A stretch of 64,000 bases of DNA from positions 4,836,001 to 4,900,000 of the forward strand of contig NZ_CP022436.1 of NCBI RefSeq assembly GCF_002224285.1, read 5' to 3'. This DNA comes from Arthrobacter sp. YN. GTDB lineage: Bacteria; Actinomycetota; Actinomycetes; Actinomycetales; Micrococcaceae. Positions 41,542 to 49,849 of this stretch are shown one piece after another (within the stretch, counting starts at the first letter, position 1; each line of letters starts with the position of its first letter). The notes below the pieces were generated by a model. That model saw only the letters and a program-made list of their open reading frames with translations. It searched no databases and was not told the origin of the DNA. The translations under genes were made by a program, and so were the position numbers.

Positions 41542-43049
41542 ATCACGAACCCTACAAACTGATTCCGGCAGACTTCTCAGCTCTCCCTTCCTTGGGCGGC
41601 ACCGAACCGGAGCTGCACTTCGTGGACGGCTTCGGCGCCCTCGACGCGATCGGCGTGCTGGTCCACTCAGAGGGTGACGTTCCCGAGTCCGTCGGCCTGC
41701 ACCGGGAGACGTTGGCGAGCGCGGGGTTTGACGGCAAGCCCGGGACAACCCTGCAGCTGGCCAACGCCTCAGGAACGCTGGTGGTTGCCGTTGGCGGCGG
41801 AAAGCCCGGTTCCCTGGACGCGGACAGCTGGCGCAAGGCGGCCGCGGCCTTGGTCCGGGCCACGCAGAAGCACTCCCGCATCGGTTTTGAACTGACGGAC
41901 ACGGCAGGGCTCGACGCCGGGCGGTTGGGCCAGGTTCTGGCCGAAGGGGTGCTGTTGGCCCGGTACAGCTACGACACCCTCAAGAGCAGGGGCAAAGGAA
42001 CCTCCCTTGCCGAGGTACAGTTCCTGGCTCCCGGGATGGATACAGAGGCCGCTTCACGAGGTTTGGACACGGGCCGTATAAAAGTGCGGGCCACCGCCAT
42101 CGCCCGGGATCTGTGCAACGCTCCGCCGAGCCACCTCACTGCCGTTGGATTGGGCTCGGCGGCAAAGGAGCTCGGGGAGCAGTTCGGGTTTGGGGTGGAG
42201 GAGTTCGATAAACAACAGCTCATCGACCTCCGCTGCGGTGGCCTACTGGGCGTCAACGCCGGCAGCGCCCAGGAACCCCGCATGATCAAGCTCAGCTACC
42301 AGCCCGACGGGGCGCCCACTGGCCACCTCGGCCTGGTGGGCAAGGGCATCATGTATGACTCCGGCGGTGTCAGCCTCAAACCCAGCGACCCCATGCACCT
42401 GCTCATGAAAATGGACATGGGCGGCGCGGCGGCGGTGCTTGCCGTCTTCACCGCATTGCGCGATCTCGGCTGCCAAGCCGCCGTCACCGGGTTCCTGATG
42501 TGCACGGACAACATGCCCTCCGGCTCGGCCTACAAGTTGGGGGACGTGCTCACCACTCGCAGCGGACTCACCATCGAGGTGAAGAACACCGACGCCGAAG
42601 GTCGCCTGGTGATGTGCGATGCCCTGACGCTCGCGGTGGAGGATGGCGTGGACGGGATCGTGGACATCGCCACCCTGACCGGGGCAGCCCTGATGTCGTT
42701 GGGACAGCTCACCGCGCCGGTGTTCGGAAACGATCAGCGCTTGGTGGACCTGGTGCTGGAATCGGGCGGGCGCGCAGACGAACAACTGTGGCAGCTTCCA
42801 CTGGAGCGGGCCTACCGTCCCCAGCTGGATTCCGACGTCGCGGACATTTCCAACCTTGGCGGACCCTACGCCGGTTCCACCACTGCTGCCCTGTTCCTGG
42901 CCGAGTTCGTGGGTGAAACTCCCTGGGCGCACATCGATATTGCAGGCACCATGCAGTCGGACAAGGACGATGCCTGGCGAAGCAAGGGTGCTACGGGGTT
43001 CGGCGCGCGTCTCCTGATCGATCTGGCACTCGACTATTCAGCCGGCTGA
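41538..43049 (+). CDS. Leucyl aminopeptidase, M17 family
   Basis: A 503-residue dizinc/dimanganese exopeptidase that removes N-terminal residues from peptides. The metal-ligand motifs are VGKGIMYDSGGVSLK (about 270-284) and the signature NTDAEGRL (about 350-357) with its metal-binding Asp/Glu and catalytic Arg. The N-terminal macro-like domain is intact. GTG 41538 overlaps the transporter stop (GTGA). A strong hairpin follows. This may not be the only M17 enzyme of the genome, so I leave pepA unassigned. Confidence 0.92.
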   Translation: MNHEPYKLIPADFSALPSLGGTEPELHFVDGFGALDAIGVLVHSEGDVPESVGLHRETLASAGFDGKPGTTLQLANASGTLVVAVGGGKPGSLDADSWRKAAAALVRATQKHSRIGFELTDTAGLDAGRLGQVLAEGVLLARYSYDTLKSRGKGTSLAEVQFLAPGMDTEAASRGLDTGRIKVRATAIARDLCNAPPSHLTAVGLGSAAKELGEQFGFGVEEFDKQQLIDLRCGGLLGVNAGSAQEPRMIKLSYQPDGAPTGHLGLVGKGIMYDSGGVSLKPSDPMHLLMKMDMGGAAAVLAVFTALRDLGCQAAVTGFLMCTDNMPSGSAYKLGDVLTTRSGLTIEVKNTDAEGRLVMCDALTLAVEDGVDGIVDIATLTGAALMSLGQLTAPVFGNDQRLVDLVLESGGRADEQLWQLPLERAYRPQLDSDVADISNLGGPYAGSTTAALFLAEFVGETPWAHIDIAGTMQSDKDDAWRSKGATGFGARLLIDLALDYSAG

Positions 43050-43087
43050 CCCCATTCACCCCTGAACGCCTCCCCGGAGACAGCCAA

Positions 43088-43117
43088 GAGGCCCCGACGC
43101 AGCAGCATCGGGGCCTC
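43088..43117. terminator. Bidirectional hairpin terminator
   Basis: GAGGCCCCGA (43088-43097) pairs with TCGGGGCCTC (43108-43117) around a 10-nt loop, between the convergent aminopeptidase and GlsB-type genes. Confidence 0.85.
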
Positions 43118-43132
43118 GTGGTGTTCTGGCGG

Positions 43133-43393
43133 TTAGGCCTTCTTGCGGGTGAGCAGTCCCCAGATGATGAGGACCAGCAGTGCGCCGCCGATGGCAAGCA
43201 GCCAGGTGGACAGCGACCAGAACTCGTTGATACCCACGTTGAAGAGCGCGCTGCCGATCCATCCACCCAGGACGGCGCCGACGATGCCGAGCAGCAGCGT
43301 AGCGATCCAGCCGCCGCCCTGCTTGCCAGGCTTAATGGCCTTGGCGATGGCTCCAGCAATCAAACCCAAAATGATCCAACCAATGATTCCCAT
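43133..43393 (-). CDS. GlsB/YeaQ/YmgE family stress-response membrane protein
   Basis: An 86-residue protein with three helices. The family pattern is complete: MGIIGWIILGLIAGAIAKAI, GGGWIATLLLGIVGAVLGGWIG and a final hydrophobic helix before LLTRKKA. Members are small 'transglycosylase-associated' inner-membrane proteins induced by stress; the mechanism is unknown. ATG 43393 has a GAGAGATG site upstream. It is monocistronic by the look of the hairpin behind it. Confidence 0.9.
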   Translation of the reverse strand: MGIIGWIILGLIAGAIAKAIKPGKQGGGWIATLLLGIVGAVLGGWIGSALFNVGINEFWSLSTWLLAIGGALLVLIIWGLLTRKKA

Positions 43394-43465
43394 TTTTCAT
43401 CTCTCTTTCATAAGCAGGACCCAGTTCGGCATAAGGACGCATGCCGCTATCGACCTGATTGTTGG

Positions 43466-44389
43466 CTACCAGCTGAGCCGTCGGAGCATACCGACGGCTT
43501 GGCTGGCAGACGGCCTGCCGGCAGGATCGGGGTCTGTCATGGCATGAAGCACCATGGACCAGCGCCGCCGAACCGTGCCGGGAATTCGGGGTTCCCCCAG
43601 AGTCCTTGCCACCATTGACTCGAGGGGAGGGCCTGGGAACGCTTTGGTTCCGGTCAGGCATTCAAGTGCCACCAAGCCCAGCGAGTAGATATCGCTGGCC
43701 GACGTGGACCTACCGCCGCACACCTCTTCGGGACTCAAGTAATGCGGTGTTCCCGACGACGATTTGGGCGCCGAATGACGCCCGTCGATGGCTATCCCAA
43801 AGTCGGTCAACTGTGCGATTCCAGGACCGTCCGGGTCCCCGCGGAAATCCACCAGGATATTTCCGGGCTTGATGTCGTTGTGGACAATCCCCCGGCGATG
43901 CAGATGCGTGAGCGCCTTCGCGATCCCGCTCATCCACGCCACCGTCTGCTCCGGGGAGGCCCGGTGCTCGTGGAGGATTGACCGGAGGTCGTTGCCGTCC
44001 AGCAGATCCATCACCAGATAGTTGCGGCTTCGCTGGGAGTCCTGGTCCGCCGTCGTGCCCGAACCGAGCACCGCGACGATATTCTGGTGGCGAAGCCTGC
44101 TGTGGATGTCCACCTCGCGCCGGAAGGGCGAGTCCTGGGCAGCCTCTGTTGTGGAGGGGTCCGTTGCCCGGAAGATCTTGACAGCCACGTGCTTTCCGGT
44201 GCGCAGGTCGAGGGCTTGATTGACGTAGGCTTCCGAGCCGTCGCCCAGCCGAGCGCCGAGTCGGTACCGTCCGCCGAGCACTACTGCCCCAGGCTGTGCT
44301 GCACCTGACTGCACAGCCCCTGGCTGCGCCATGCTTGAACACCCGGCCCCGCGATCAGCGCGGACGGCCGCAACGTCAAACGTGGTCAC
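43466..44389 (-). CDS. Hanks-type serine/threonine protein kinase
   Basis: A 307-residue cytoplasmic kinase without a membrane segment or PASTA/sensor domain. Its motifs are the loop RLGDGSEAYV, VAVKIF (Lys about 71), helix-C Glu in RREVDIHSRL, the catalytic loop VHNDIKPGNILV (about 169), DFGIAID (about 193), GTPHYLSPEE and DIYSLG. The catalytic loop reads HND rather than HRD, so it is a non-RD kinase and may not need activation-loop phosphorylation. GTG 44389 overlaps the stop of the upstream gene (GTGA), which points to a functional pair. Confidence 0.9.
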   Translation of the reverse strand: MTTFDVAAVRADRGAGCSSMAQPGAVQSGAAQPGAVVLGGRYRLGARLGDGSEAYVNQALDLRTGKHVAVKIFRATDPSTTEAAQDSPFRREVDIHSRLRHQNIVAVLGSGTTADQDSQRSRNYLVMDLLDGNDLRSILHEHRASPEQTVAWMSGIAKALTHLHRRGIVHNDIKPGNILVDFRGDPDGPGIAQLTDFGIAIDGRHSAPKSSSGTPHYLSPEEVCGGRSTSASDIYSLGLVALECLTGTKAFPGPPLESMVARTLGEPRIPGTVRRRWSMVLHAMTDPDPAGRPSASQAVGMLRRLSW

Positions 44390-44787
44390 GCCAGGAGTGT
44401 TTCGATCTCGGCGGCCGGCACGCCCGCCACCTCCGCGAGCGCCTGGGGGTTGACTCCGGCGTCAACGGCCTTCCTGAAGGCCAAGGCGAGAGTGTTCTGT
44501 GAGATAGCAAGTTCATGCTGGAGACTCTGGCGGCGAAGCGCGGCGATCCAGACACCGCTCACGGGATCAATGGCGTCGATGTCCATGCGGAAGCCGCACC
44601 CGCAGGCCCACTCCGGCCAGATGGGCTCTACCGAGACCCACTTCATGGCGTCATAGGATGGTCCGGCGGAGATGGCCATGTGCGACCCGCAATGCACGGG
44701 TCCCACGGGAATTACCTGGTCCGTAACAACGTGTACGTCATTCTCAGCCACTGGTGTGGAACTTGGTTCACGCAGCGCGACTGTCAT
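44386..44787 (-). CDS. Hypothetical protein coupled to the kinase gene
   Basis: A 133-residue protein with two cysteine/histidine patches (VHCGSHM about 32-38; WACGCGF about 60-66) that could bind metal. Its C-terminal helical part (NTLALAFRKAVDAGVNPQALAEVAGVPAAE) resembles a helix-turn-helix. Family unknown. ATG 44787 has GGGAAG five bases upstream. It shares GTGA with the kinase start, so it may be the kinase's partner, regulator or substrate. Confidence 0.75.
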   Translation of the reverse strand: MTVALREPSSTPVAENDVHVVTDQVIPVGPVHCGSHMAISAGPSYDAMKWVSVEPIWPEWACGCGFRMDIDAIDPVSGVWIAALRRQSLQHELAISQNTLALAFRKAVDAGVNPQALAEVAGVPAAEIETLLA

Positions 44788-44804
44788 CGTCTTCCCACAC
44801 ATTC

Positions 44805-44830
44805 ACTAGTAAGTAGCTTGGCTATCTAGT
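44805..44830 (-). promoter_or_regulatory. Dyads in the promoter of the kinase operon
   Basis: TAGC-TTG-GCTA (44814-44824) and ACTAG...CTAGT (44805-44809 with 44826-44830) lie just before the operon. The first dyad resembles MarR-type sites, and the neighbouring MarR gene ends 37 nt away. Binding is a guess. Confidence 0.35.
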
Positions 44831-44866
44831 TATATGTGTACTTATCAATTATGTCCAGCCGGGACG

Positions 44867-45367
44867 TCAGGGGGTTGCGACGCTGTCAATGGCCGCGCGC
44901 ATGCGCCGGAGGAACTCCACCACCACGGCGGAGTCTTCAGCGCTCAGGGTTTCGGCGGCCTCCATCATCCGCGAGTGCATGTCTCCCAAGGTGCTGCGAA
45001 CCTCCCGGTCGGAGCCGGGGGTGGGCCGCAGAATGAGGGCCCGCCGATCGGTAGGATGCGGTTCCCGGCTCACGTAGCCGGACCTGACCAGGCGGTCCAC
45101 CAGGGAGGTCATGGACGCCGACGTCACACCGAGGCGGACCGCCAATTCCTTGGGTCCCACATCGCGGCCGGCCCGCTCGGCTTCAAGAAGGTAGCGCAAG
45201 GCTAGAAGATCGGTTTCGCCCATTCCCATGGAGGCGCGCGTGCGGCGGCGCATATCAGCCTCGGCGGAGCGATAGTCCCTCAGTGCATTCAGGACGTCCA
45301 CTGCGCCCATCTGCTTACGGCTCTCCAGCCCGTACCAATAGCCCTGACGTTCACTTTTGTCGCTCAT
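44867..45367 (-). CDS. MarR-family transcriptional regulator
   Basis: A 166-residue winged-helix regulator. The recognition segment is KELAVRLGVTSASMTSLVDRLVRSGYV (about 79-105), followed by the wing REPHPTDRRALILRPT. ATG 45367 has AAAGGAC six bases upstream; an ATG seven codons earlier lacks a site. A TAGACA/TGTCTA dyad (45382-45404) sits just upstream, so it probably represses itself. The FUSC gene lies upstream in the same direction, and FUSC-type exporters are common MarR targets. Confidence 0.87.
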   Translation of the reverse strand: MSDKSERQGYWYGLESRKQMGAVDVLNALRDYRSAEADMRRRTRASMGMGETDLLALRYLLEAERAGRDVGPKELAVRLGVTSASMTSLVDRLVRSGYVSREPHPTDRRALILRPTPGSDREVRSTLGDMHSRMMEAAETLSAEDSAVVVEFLRRMRAAIDSVATP

Positions 45368-45381
45368 CACCAGTCCTTTGG

Positions 45382-45404
45382 TAGACATGTATCTCGCTTG
45401 TCTA
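45382..45404 (-). promoter_or_regulatory. Candidate MarR operator
   Basis: TAGACA (45382-45387) and TGTCTA (45399-45404) form a dyad with an 11-nt spacer, directly upstream of the MarR gene's ribosome-binding site. Confidence 0.5.
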
Positions 45405-45453
45405 AGCAATCGATCCTAGGCGATAACTTCCCGTACCGCTGACGTCCACCCGC

Positions 45454-46500
45454 TCAGGCCTCGGCCAGACCCCCGCGTACCCGCCGCCAGACCGCAGGAG
45501 CCACCACCACTGTGACGCCGACAGCGGCACCAATGACTGTCTCGATGATGCGGTCGCGGAGGAGTAAACCAGGATCGACCGGCGCCGCCAACAGCGTGGC
45601 AATCAATGCCAGCGGAGTTACGAACACCTGCGCCACCAGGTACTGCCGGGCGATGAACATTTCCGCCCCGAACTGGCACGCCGCGATCACCAGGACCATG
45701 GCCCACGGCGCGGGATTGAGCCACAGGATCCCGGCCAGCAGCACCAGCCCAATGACCGTTCCGGCGATCCTTTGGAAGCCGCGGCCCACCCGGTGGCGCG
45801 TCGAGTGGCCCACCAGCGGAACCACTGCCGCAACCATCGCCCAGTAGGTATGCCCGAACCCGAGCCGCTCCCCCACCAGCGTCGCGATGGTCCCCGCAAG
45901 GCCCGCAGCAATCAGGTAGCCGCCGCCTTCCAGCCAGATCGCCCGGCGCTCGGCCTCTGTGTGACGGATGGGAGGCGGACGTTTCCACGGCGTCCGGTGG
46001 CTCTTGACGACGCGGGACGACATGCCAATCAGCAGGCAGAAAACAGTGGTCAGAAGCGATACCAGCATCGCTTCCCACACGGGCGGTTGGGCCGCAATGG
46101 ACGCGATGGCGGCAAACGCAAAGATGTGAAAGAGCGAACCGCCCGGACGGAGCCTCCAGGCAGCCACCACCACGGAGCAGACGCCGGCCACTACGGTGGT
46201 CGCGGCGGTCAGAAGCCACGAATATGCGGCGCCTTCCAGCCCCGAGCTCTGTGCAAAGCGGGCCATGAGGGTCGCAAGGAGAATGATGAAAAGCATGAAG
46301 CCACCGGCTCGCAACTGGCTGCGGAAGCGGATGCTGTGGGGCTCGTTGCGGCCGTAGATTCCGGTGAAGGCACCGAACGAGGCGAACACTGCCAGGTCCA
46401 GGCGTCCGATCAGCGTCAGAGTGATCAGCGGAACAAACACACCTACAGCGCAGCGGAGGGCGGGATGGTGGTCCTTGTTTCCAGGACCCATCGTGAACAT
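45454..46500 (-). CDS. FUSC-family membrane protein (aromatic acid exporter type)
   Basis: A 348-residue protein with two sets of about five helices around a cytoplasmic stretch (KSHRTPWKRPPPIRHTEAE), the layout of FUSC/AaeB-like proteins. The second half contains LVGHSTRHRVGRGFQRIAGTVIG, the conserved FUSC segment with its HR..G.QR..GT motif. ATG 46500 is chosen; a TTG at 46518 would add six residues, and neither has a strong site. It may export aromatic or weak organic acids under the MarR protein; the substrate is not known. Confidence 0.82.
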   Translation of the reverse strand: MFTMGPGNKDHHPALRCAVGVFVPLITLTLIGRLDLAVFASFGAFTGIYGRNEPHSIRFRSQLRAGGFMLFIILLATLMARFAQSSGLEGAAYSWLLTAATTVVAGVCSVVVAAWRLRPGGSLFHIFAFAAIASIAAQPPVWEAMLVSLLTTVFCLLIGMSSRVVKSHRTPWKRPPPIRHTEAERRAIWLEGGGYLIAAGLAGTIATLVGERLGFGHTYWAMVAAVVPLVGHSTRHRVGRGFQRIAGTVIGLVLLAGILWLNPAPWAMVLVIAACQFGAEMFIARQYLVAQVFVTPLALIATLLAAPVDPGLLLRDRIIETVIGAAVGVTVVVAPAVWRRVRGGLAEA

Positions 46501-46610
46501 TTCCGCTACAGCCTTCAAGGGGGCGGCTCGCCTTTCGTCGCAGGATCAAACGTACGACGACGGCGCTGGCGTCCGCTTCAAGGTTACGCTCCGAGCACTG
46601 GACTACTTTG

Positions 46611-46671
46611 AGTTTTTGTACAGATAGTGCCCCGAATCACGCGTCATTGGGGCACTATCTGTACAAAAACT
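46611..46671. terminator. Very long perfect hairpin, 23-bp stem
   Basis: The 23 bases at 46611-46633 pair perfectly with 46649-46671 around a 15-nt loop. The outer part of each arm is GTTTTTGTAC/GTACAAAAAC, and the inner part ends CCCC/GGGG. It lies 7 nt after the end of the secreted-protein operon and before the FUSC gene. A terminator is the simplest reading, although the T-run is inside the stem. Confidence 0.6.
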
Positions 46672-46677
46672 GCAGGG

Positions 46678-47966
46678 TCAGAAGCGCGATGCTGCGAGGC
46701 TGTTGACCTGCGCCGTGGAGAGCGCGTTGCCGGCGAGATCCGTCACTCCGGCTGCCGGAGCGTAGCCGGGAAGTGGCGTCGGCGTAGTAGCCACCGTCAG
46801 CGTCCCGGGGCCTCCCGCCCCAAGGTGATGGTGAGTGTCTTGGCGCCCGGGTTCCAGGTCAGGATGGAGCCGTTGGTGTTGTTCCCGGCGAAGGTGAGGG
46901 CCGAACCGGTGTAATTCCCACCGAGCGCCACACTGCCAACCCTCAAACTGGGGCAACCCGCTTGGGACACGGTCAGCACGTCGTCTGCGCTGATGTTCAC
47001 CAAGACCTGGCTGCTGCCGTTTCCACTCTGGGTTTGCGTTGTGGTGTTGCTGGTCCAGGCGCTGCAGATGGTATTGGCGATCAGGGACTCGGAGAAGGTG
47101 AGCTTCACGGAGTCGGTCTGCTCTACGATGCCCAAGGTTTTTCCTGCGCCGTTGTTCAGCTGAACGCCAGTGACCGTTGGCGCCACCACATCCTTGGTGG
47201 ATGTTGCCGTCCCGGCGGGTCCGGTGTTTCCGGCCGCATCGCTTGCGCGGGCCGAAGAGGAGATGGTTCCGTCAGTGAAGGCCGAGAGGTTCAACGGAGC
47301 GGCGGTCCACACACCGGAGGCAAGGGTGGTGACAGTCTGCGTCACCGGCGCTGCGCCGGCGCCGGACACGGTGAGGGTCACCGAGGAGTTCGCCTCCGCC
47401 GTGCCGCTGATGGGAACGCTCCCGACGGTGGACTGGTTGACGTAAGCCGGCGCGGTTACCACCGGAGCCAGAGGCGCGGTGGTGTCCGTGACAGGTGTGG
47501 TGGCAGTGCTGCGTTGGCTTTCGCTTCCTTGCCACAGGGAAAGGGTGGGCGTCACGGTGTAGTACCAGGTTCCTGCGGGCACTCCGGCCTCAACGCAACC
47601 CAGTCCAGCCACCGTTCCGGCGCATCCACCTGTCGCCGTAACCCTCGTCCCGCCGGTCGCGGAACTGTAGCGGGCAAGACTGTAGCCGGTCACGGACCGT
47701 CCTGCCGCCGTCGTGCTTGCTGTCCACGAGACCGTCACGTTGGCGCCGGAAACGGCGGTAGCAGGCCTGGCCCCTTGGGCTACCGAGTCGGCCTTTACTG
47801 CGCCGGGCCCGCTGCTGATGGAGCCCCAGAATGCGCTGGCAGCCGGACCTCCCCAGGAGACGAGGAGAATGCCGGCCACAATGATCGCGAGCCTGCTCCG
47901 CCAGCCGAACACAGCAGACACACCGAACACAGCAGATGCAGGACGGTTTTGACGAAGCCGGCTCAC
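46678..47966 (-). pseudogene. Frameshifted secreted protein with Ig-like repeats
   Basis: The reading frame from GTG 47966 runs to a TGA at 46797. The next frame continues the same domain in sense (GPGTLTVATT, then GVTDLAGNALS) to a TGA at 46678. Adding one G to the GGGG run at 46818-46821 restores 429 codons. The product has a signal peptide (LAIIVAGILLVSWGGPAASA), a fibronectin/Ig-like region and a SwmB-like C-terminal domain. GTG overlaps the previous stop, with GGAGG upstream. It could be a real mutation, a sequencing error or a phase-variable tract. Confidence 0.7.
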
Positions 47967-48469
47967 TTCCGTACCTCCAGCGTGACGGGAACGGTGAATT
48001 GGGCGCCTTGGCAGGCGGAGACCGACGCCGCGCTCATTCCTGCAGCGCCCTGGAGCGTGAGCAGGATGGAGGAGTTTGGCTGGATGATCAGTGGCGGTGA
48101 AAGCGGCACGGGAGGCGGTGTGAACGTCACTCCCGTGGTGGTGCAGCCGGGGTGGGCGGCATCGGCAGTTACGGGCCCGTTGGCCGCAAAACCGTAGACG
48201 GTGACGGCGTGCGGGTTGGGGTTCGACGCGCGAAGGAGGACGTCGGCGGTTCCGCCGGGGACCAGGCTGGTCTGCAAGGTGTCACCCGGGACCAGTGCGT
48301 CCACCGTGACGGCCTGCATGCTGCCATTGCTTGCTGAACCGCTGCCTGTTCCCGCAGCAGCCCAGTAGGCATAAGCGGAACCTGCGCCGCCCAGGATGCA
48401 GAGGGCCACGGTGGCCACAGCAGTTCGTGCAAGCCGGCCAGTGGGAAGAGTGCGGGCTGTCGTTTTCAT
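47963..48469 (-). CDS. Secreted protein with SipW-like N-terminus
   Basis: A 168-residue protein. The signal region is RLARTAVATVALCILGGAGSAYAYW, followed by AAAGTGSGSASNGS, very like the protein at 49394-49849 (AAYAYWTTTGSGNGSATN). The mature domain is beta-rich, with LVPGDTLQ, a Pro-rich loop (TPPPVPLSPPL) and a C-terminal SACQGAQFTVPVTLEV. ATG 48469 lies one base after the preceding stop, so translation is coupled. Probably surface-exposed or part of a fibre; the function is unknown. Confidence 0.75.
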   Translation of the reverse strand: MKTTARTLPTGRLARTAVATVALCILGGAGSAYAYWAAAGTGSGSASNGSMQAVTVDALVPGDTLQTSLVPGGTADVLLRASNPNPHAVTVYGFAANGPVTADAAHPGCTTTGVTFTPPPVPLSPPLIIQPNSSILLTLQGAAGMSAASVSACQGAQFTVPVTLEVRK

Positions 48470-48470
48470 G

Positions 48471-49307
48471 TCAGTTCGCCTGTCCTGTTCCGCTGAACGT
48501 GAGCCGGACGGTGGCACCCTTGCACCCATCCTGGAGCTGTGACGTATCCAGCATGGTGATCCGGGGCAGTTTCGACTCAGGAACCCCCAGCGATGAAAGG
48601 GAGCGGCTCCCCGGGGCCACGGTCAGCGGGTACGTTCCGGAGTACTGGGCGAGCGTGTAGTCGGCCGGAGTGCACGGCAGGTTGGCCGCCACCGCGGCGG
48701 GAGTCCTCACCACCTGGCTGATGGCCACCGTCAGATTGGTCACCGCGATCCCCTTGTTGTTGGGGTTGGAGATCAGCAGGTCCACGGACCGTGTAACTCC
48801 CGGGGCCAGCAGCCCGCTGACAGTACCGCTCACATCAAAGGTCCGCTTCACCTCCAGGACGTGCAACTGCGCCTGCGCTGACGACTGAAGAGTTCCGGCC
48901 GTCCCCTTCACTGTGAAGTTGGACTTTCCAGCCGGGGTGCCGGGCGCCGTGGTGATGGTCAAGGCCACCTGGGCGGTACCTCCTGACGTCAACACCACCG
49001 ACGACGGCGACCACGCAGCTGCCGCTCCTGCCGGCAGACCCGTGACAGCGAACGTCACCGGCCCCGTGAAACCTCCCGTGGATGCTGCGGTCAACGTGTA
49101 CGTGGCGGATTGCCCCTGATCCACCGTGCGGCTTGAAGGCGACAACGTCACGGTGATTCCTTTGGTGACCTTGGCCTGGCCGCCCTGTGCACCGCTTGCG
49201 GCAAGTGCCCCAACAGGCACCAAAGCCACTACCAACGCCAGGAGCAGCGCGCGTAGTGGTATTGCGACTCGGTGCAATGGCGCGGTGCGTTCTGGCCGGG
49301 GGTCCAT
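48471..49307 (-). CDS. Secreted protein with Ig-like domain
   Basis: A 278-residue protein. The signal peptide (LLLALVVALVPVGALAAS, about 20-37) is followed by an Ig/NEW3-like beta domain (VTLSPSSRTVDQGQSATYTL, VTGLPAGAAAAWSPSSV, about 50-145) and a second domain ending QDGCKGATVRLTFSGTG. That ending matches the C-terminal motif of its neighbour (NQDACKSAIVTVNVSS). ATG 49307 has GAAAAGAG upstream. It is the second gene of the secreted-protein operon. No enzymatic motif was seen. Confidence 0.75.
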   Translation of the reverse strand: MDPRPERTAPLHRVAIPLRALLLALVVALVPVGALAASGAQGGQAKVTKGITVTLSPSSRTVDQGQSATYTLTAASTGGFTGPVTFAVTGLPAGAAAAWSPSSVVLTSGGTAQVALTITTAPGTPAGKSNFTVKGTAGTLQSSAQAQLHVLEVKRTFDVSGTVSGLLAPGVTRSVDLLISNPNNKGIAVTNLTVAISQVVRTPAAVAANLPCTPADYTLAQYSGTYPLTVAPGSRSLSSLGVPESKLPRITMLDTSQLQDGCKGATVRLTFSGTGQAN

Positions 49308-49393
49308 GGAAGCTCTTTTCGGACGTGTTCAGTGCTGGGCAGAAGGTTCAGCCGGGGATCACCACTCGCGGGATGATCCCCGGCAGGCCGGTG

Positions 49394-49849
49394 CTACAGG
49401 CTCGAGACGTTGACCGTCACGATGGCCGACTTGCAGGCGTCCTGGTTCTCGGTGGTGCTGTCATTGAACTTCAGGACGCCGCTGCCCACCGGTGTTCCTG
49501 TGGAACCGGCCGCCACAGGGCTGCTGCTGGTGACCGCGGTGACCTCGAACCAAGCAGGAAGACAAGCAGCGACGTTGGTGGTCACGTTGGCCGAGAGGGT
49601 GCCAACAACCGTGCTGGAGGTGGTGGAGTTATCGGCCGTGTAGGCCACATCCACCTGGTTGCCTGGTGCGAGCCCAGCGGCGAACGTGGCGTGGAGTACC
49701 ACGGTTCCACCGCCGGACGCGTTGGTGGCTGAGCCGTTGCCCGAGCCCGTGGTGGTCCAGTAAGCGTAGGCAGCCCCGCCGCCGACGGCTACCAGTGCCA
49801 CGCCAGCGACGGCAGCGGTGATCCGGCTCTTCTTGGAAAGTTTGCGCAT
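49394..49849 (-). CDS. Secreted protein with SipW-like N-terminus, first gene of operon
   Basis: A 151-residue protein. RKLSKKSRITAAVAGVALVA is followed by GGGAAYAYWTTTGSG, a signal of the same style as TasA/SipW-dependent proteins. The mature part is Thr/Ser/Ala-rich with two cysteines, the second in NQDACKSAIVTVNV, shared with the next proteins. ATG 49849 has AAGGAG eight bases upstream. It heads a four-gene operon of related exported proteins. No sortase motif was seen. Confidence 0.78.
   Translation of the reverse strand: MRKLSKKSRITAAVAGVALVAVGGGAAYAYWTTTGSGNGSATNASGGGTVVLHATFAAGLAPGNQVDVAYTADNSTTSSTVVGTLSANVTTNVAACLPAWFEVTAVTSSSPVAAGSTGTPVGSGVLKFNDSTTENQDACKSAIVTVNVSSL

Noticed and set aside
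43466..44389. PASTA/PknB-type kinase
   Set aside because: The protein has no transmembrane helix and no PASTA repeats; it ends right after the kinase domain.
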